A stretch of DNA of 64,000 nucleotides, taken from Urophycis tenuis. Lineage: Eukaryota; Chordata; Actinopteri; Gadiformes; Phycidae. Below are positions 62,701 through 64,000 of this stretch, in pieces. Each line of letters begins with the position of its first letter. Position 1 is the first letter of the stretch. A program made the translations under genes and the position numbers. Where the stretch lies: positions 2,082,286 through 2,146,285 of the forward strand of contig JAXIVH010000014.1 of the NCBI GenBank assembly GCA_036785325.1. The letters run 5' to 3'. Under the pieces are notes generated by a model. The model ran no database searches. It was not told where the DNA came from and saw nothing but the letters and a program-made list of their open reading frames with translations.

Positions 62701-63796
62701 GCCTTAGTCTCTTCTGCACCTTCCTGCTCTTCACAGCTCTCAGACCTTTCCCTACTGCAGCTTTAATAAACCCCCCCCCCCCCCCCCCACCTCCCTCCCT
62801 CTCCAGGACGAGCAGAGTGCCGCGGTGTTCGGGGGCGGCGAGTGCGACTCGGCGGAGCGCCGCCGGGCGTCGTACCGCGCGGCGCTGGAGAAGAAGCTGA
62901 GCGTGGCGGAGCGGGCGGTGGAGTCCAACCCGACCTGCGTGGCCCTGCAGCTGGAGCGGCTGCGCCTCTGCAGGGAGCTGTGGGAGCCGGCCGCCCTGGC
63001 CAAGGAGTGGAAGAAACTGGTACGAGAGAGGAGAGAGAGGCACCGCCCGGCCTCGCTGAGGGGGGTCGGTTCACCCCCTTTGAGATGAGCTTGGAATAGA
63101 CATGAAGATGAAGATGCACGATTGTGCTCTCACAGTCCCGATCATAATACAAATAATTCATAATGGCTAAAGGGGCGTTTAGCAGACGCTTTTGTCCAAA
63201 GCGACTTACAATCAGAACATTTTGTGGGGTTCGACATGTGGACAGTTGGAGGAGGAAGGGGATCGAACCGCCGACCCTACGGTTAGAGGACGACTCGCTC
63301 TGTCCTTCCCCCTCTATCCACTCAGCTACTGCCGCCCCACATACATATATATATATATATACTACCCTACATGCATACATATACTAAAAAATGGTTGTCT
63401 GGCTGATGGGTACAGACACACAACTTAATACATATAATAATGGACCTCAACAACAACATTGTGAGTCTGTTGTAGTAGATGCAATTATCAAAACGAAAAA
63501 AAAAAAAGAACATTTGTATTTACATGTATTCGGCAGCGCACGTCCGTCTGTCTGCGTTTGCGTGTGTCGCGTCTCTCTCAGTTGTCCCGTTTGATCGGTC
63601 CCCCAGGTGTTCCTTCACCCCAACAGCCCCTCCTTGTGGCGCGAGTACCTGCTGTTCACCCAGAGTCACTTCAGCACGTTCACCGTGTCCAGGGTCAACG
63701 CCGCCTACGGCAAGTGTCTGAGCACGCTGGGCGCCGTGCAAGATGGCAGCATGGTGTCCCACCTGGCACTGCCAGGGACCGAGGAGGCGATGTTGG
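59713..63796 (+). CDS. nrde2: NRDE2 (nuclear RNAi-defective-2 homologue), 5' part; gene runs off the right edge
   Basis: A nuclear HAT-repeat protein of nuclear speckles that binds and restrains the exosome cofactor MTR4 and supports splicing fidelity. Exons: 59713-59773, 60107-60203, 60427-60618, 61001-61141, 61426-61697, 62076-62299, 62807-63019, 63607-63796, about 463 residues, all in phase. It starts MALFPAFA as in vertebrate orthologues. A Lys/Arg/Glu-rich stretch follows (about 60478-60540). Conserved segments include RFSWLDDVRTPTTQ, KPDPANWTYKSIYRADIARY, ANPLGVYDAGTALWAQG, DTQLWLEFIRHQ (a HAT-like repeat), WREYLLFTQSHFSTFT, and ALPGTEEAML. The acceptor at 62073/62076 is a tandem 'cagcag', allowing one Ala more or less. 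Remaining exons lie beyond 64000. Confidence 0.95.
60825..60930 (+). mobile_element. LINE-like 3' end in an NRDE2 intron
   Basis: 'ttaaggtgtcctgaaaggcg' followed by 'aataaaatgtattattatta' is the typical 3' terminus of L2-like fish LINEs. Only the tail is present. Confidence 0.6.
61698..62072 (+). other. NRDE2 intron, no feature seen
   Basis: Unique AT-balanced sequence between the exons at 61426-61697 and 62076-62299. Confidence 0.5.
62300..62806 (+). other. NRDE2 intron with a C-run before the acceptor
   Basis: Unique sequence, then a C-run at about 62771-62788 that forms part of the pyrimidine tract of the exon at 62807. Confidence 0.6.
63170..63337 (-). mobile_element. tRNA-derived SINE, reversed, in an NRDE2 intron
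   Basis: Runs from 'cgtttagcagacgcttttgt' through 'ggggatcgaaccgccgac' to 'ctcagctactgccgcccc', the complement of the copy at 2238. An (AT)n/(CATA)n tract follows at about 63343-63380. Confidence 0.8.
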
Positions 63797-64000
63797 GTAA
63801 TTTCCAGAACATATCACAAACACGATGCATCCACTACAGAGTGCTCGGATATCTTGTATGAAAAAACGTATATCTTGTGAAATATCCATAACATATCACA
63901 TAACATATCATATAACATATCACAGATGGATGTATTACATTGTACATATATATATTGTATATATGTACGCATATATGCATATGTGTGTATATTGTATGAG
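63797..64000. repeat. AT-rich intron with 'acatatcac' units at the right edge
   Basis: Several copies of 'cataacatatca' lie at about 63888-63925 and (AT)n-rich sequence up to the window end, within an NRDE2 intron. Confidence 0.7.

Overview
The window is vertebrate nuclear DNA, almost certainly from a ray-finned (teleost) fish. The genes are split by GT/AG introns, and their proteins match vertebrate families closely. The introns are compact and full of very long (TG/CA)n and (CT)n microsatellites, L2-type LINE debris, tRNA-derived SINEs and small inverted-repeat DNA elements. There are no bacterial operons, CRISPR arrays or phage genes.

Gene order: RALGAPA1 (+, entering from the left; visible exons 228-17169), INSM2-like zinc-finger gene (-, 31329-29198), NFKBIA / IkappaB-alpha (+, 35965-39289), PRORP / mitochondrial RNase P subunit 3 (-, 51655-41171), PPP2R3C (+, 52120-58740), and NRDE2 (+, from 59713, running off the right edge). 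The first five keep the relative order and orientation of human 14q13: RALGAPA1 and INSM2 are tail-to-tail, and PRORP and PPP2R3C are head-to-head. Two things differ from human. PSMA6 is not between NFKBIA and PRORP, and NRDE2 (human 14q32) lies next to PPP2R3C.

I rebuilt complete exon models whose splice phases all close for NFKBIA (6 exons, 323 aa), PRORP (10 exons, 592 aa), PPP2R3C (13 exons, 458 aa) and the first 8 exons of NRDE2. RALGAPA1 has 19 recognisable exons, but two of them (16400-16524 and 17013-17169) are each one base too long. The exons for the rest of the GAP domain, including the expected Asn-thumb exon, are not visible. They may fall in the assembly gap at 21301-21500. The INSM2-like gene keeps its SNAG start and five zinc fingers, but they are spread over several frames. 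Both problems look more like base-level indel errors, or very recent decay, than ancient pseudogenes.

The genes do not form one pathway. RALGAPA1 (Ral GTPase control), NFKBIA (NF-kB inhibitor), PRORP (mitochondrial tRNA 5' processing), PPP2R3C (PP2A regulation) and NRDE2 (nuclear RNA surveillance) are a conserved syntenic block. I found no convincing undescribed system. The least explained signals are a duplicated 210-bp intronic segment inside RALGAPA1, a 15-bp minisatellite whose blocks flip strand and create long palindromes, a 19-bp perfect hairpin, UG-repeat tracts fused to many splice sites, and two inverted-repeat transposons inside PRORP and PPP2R3C introns.
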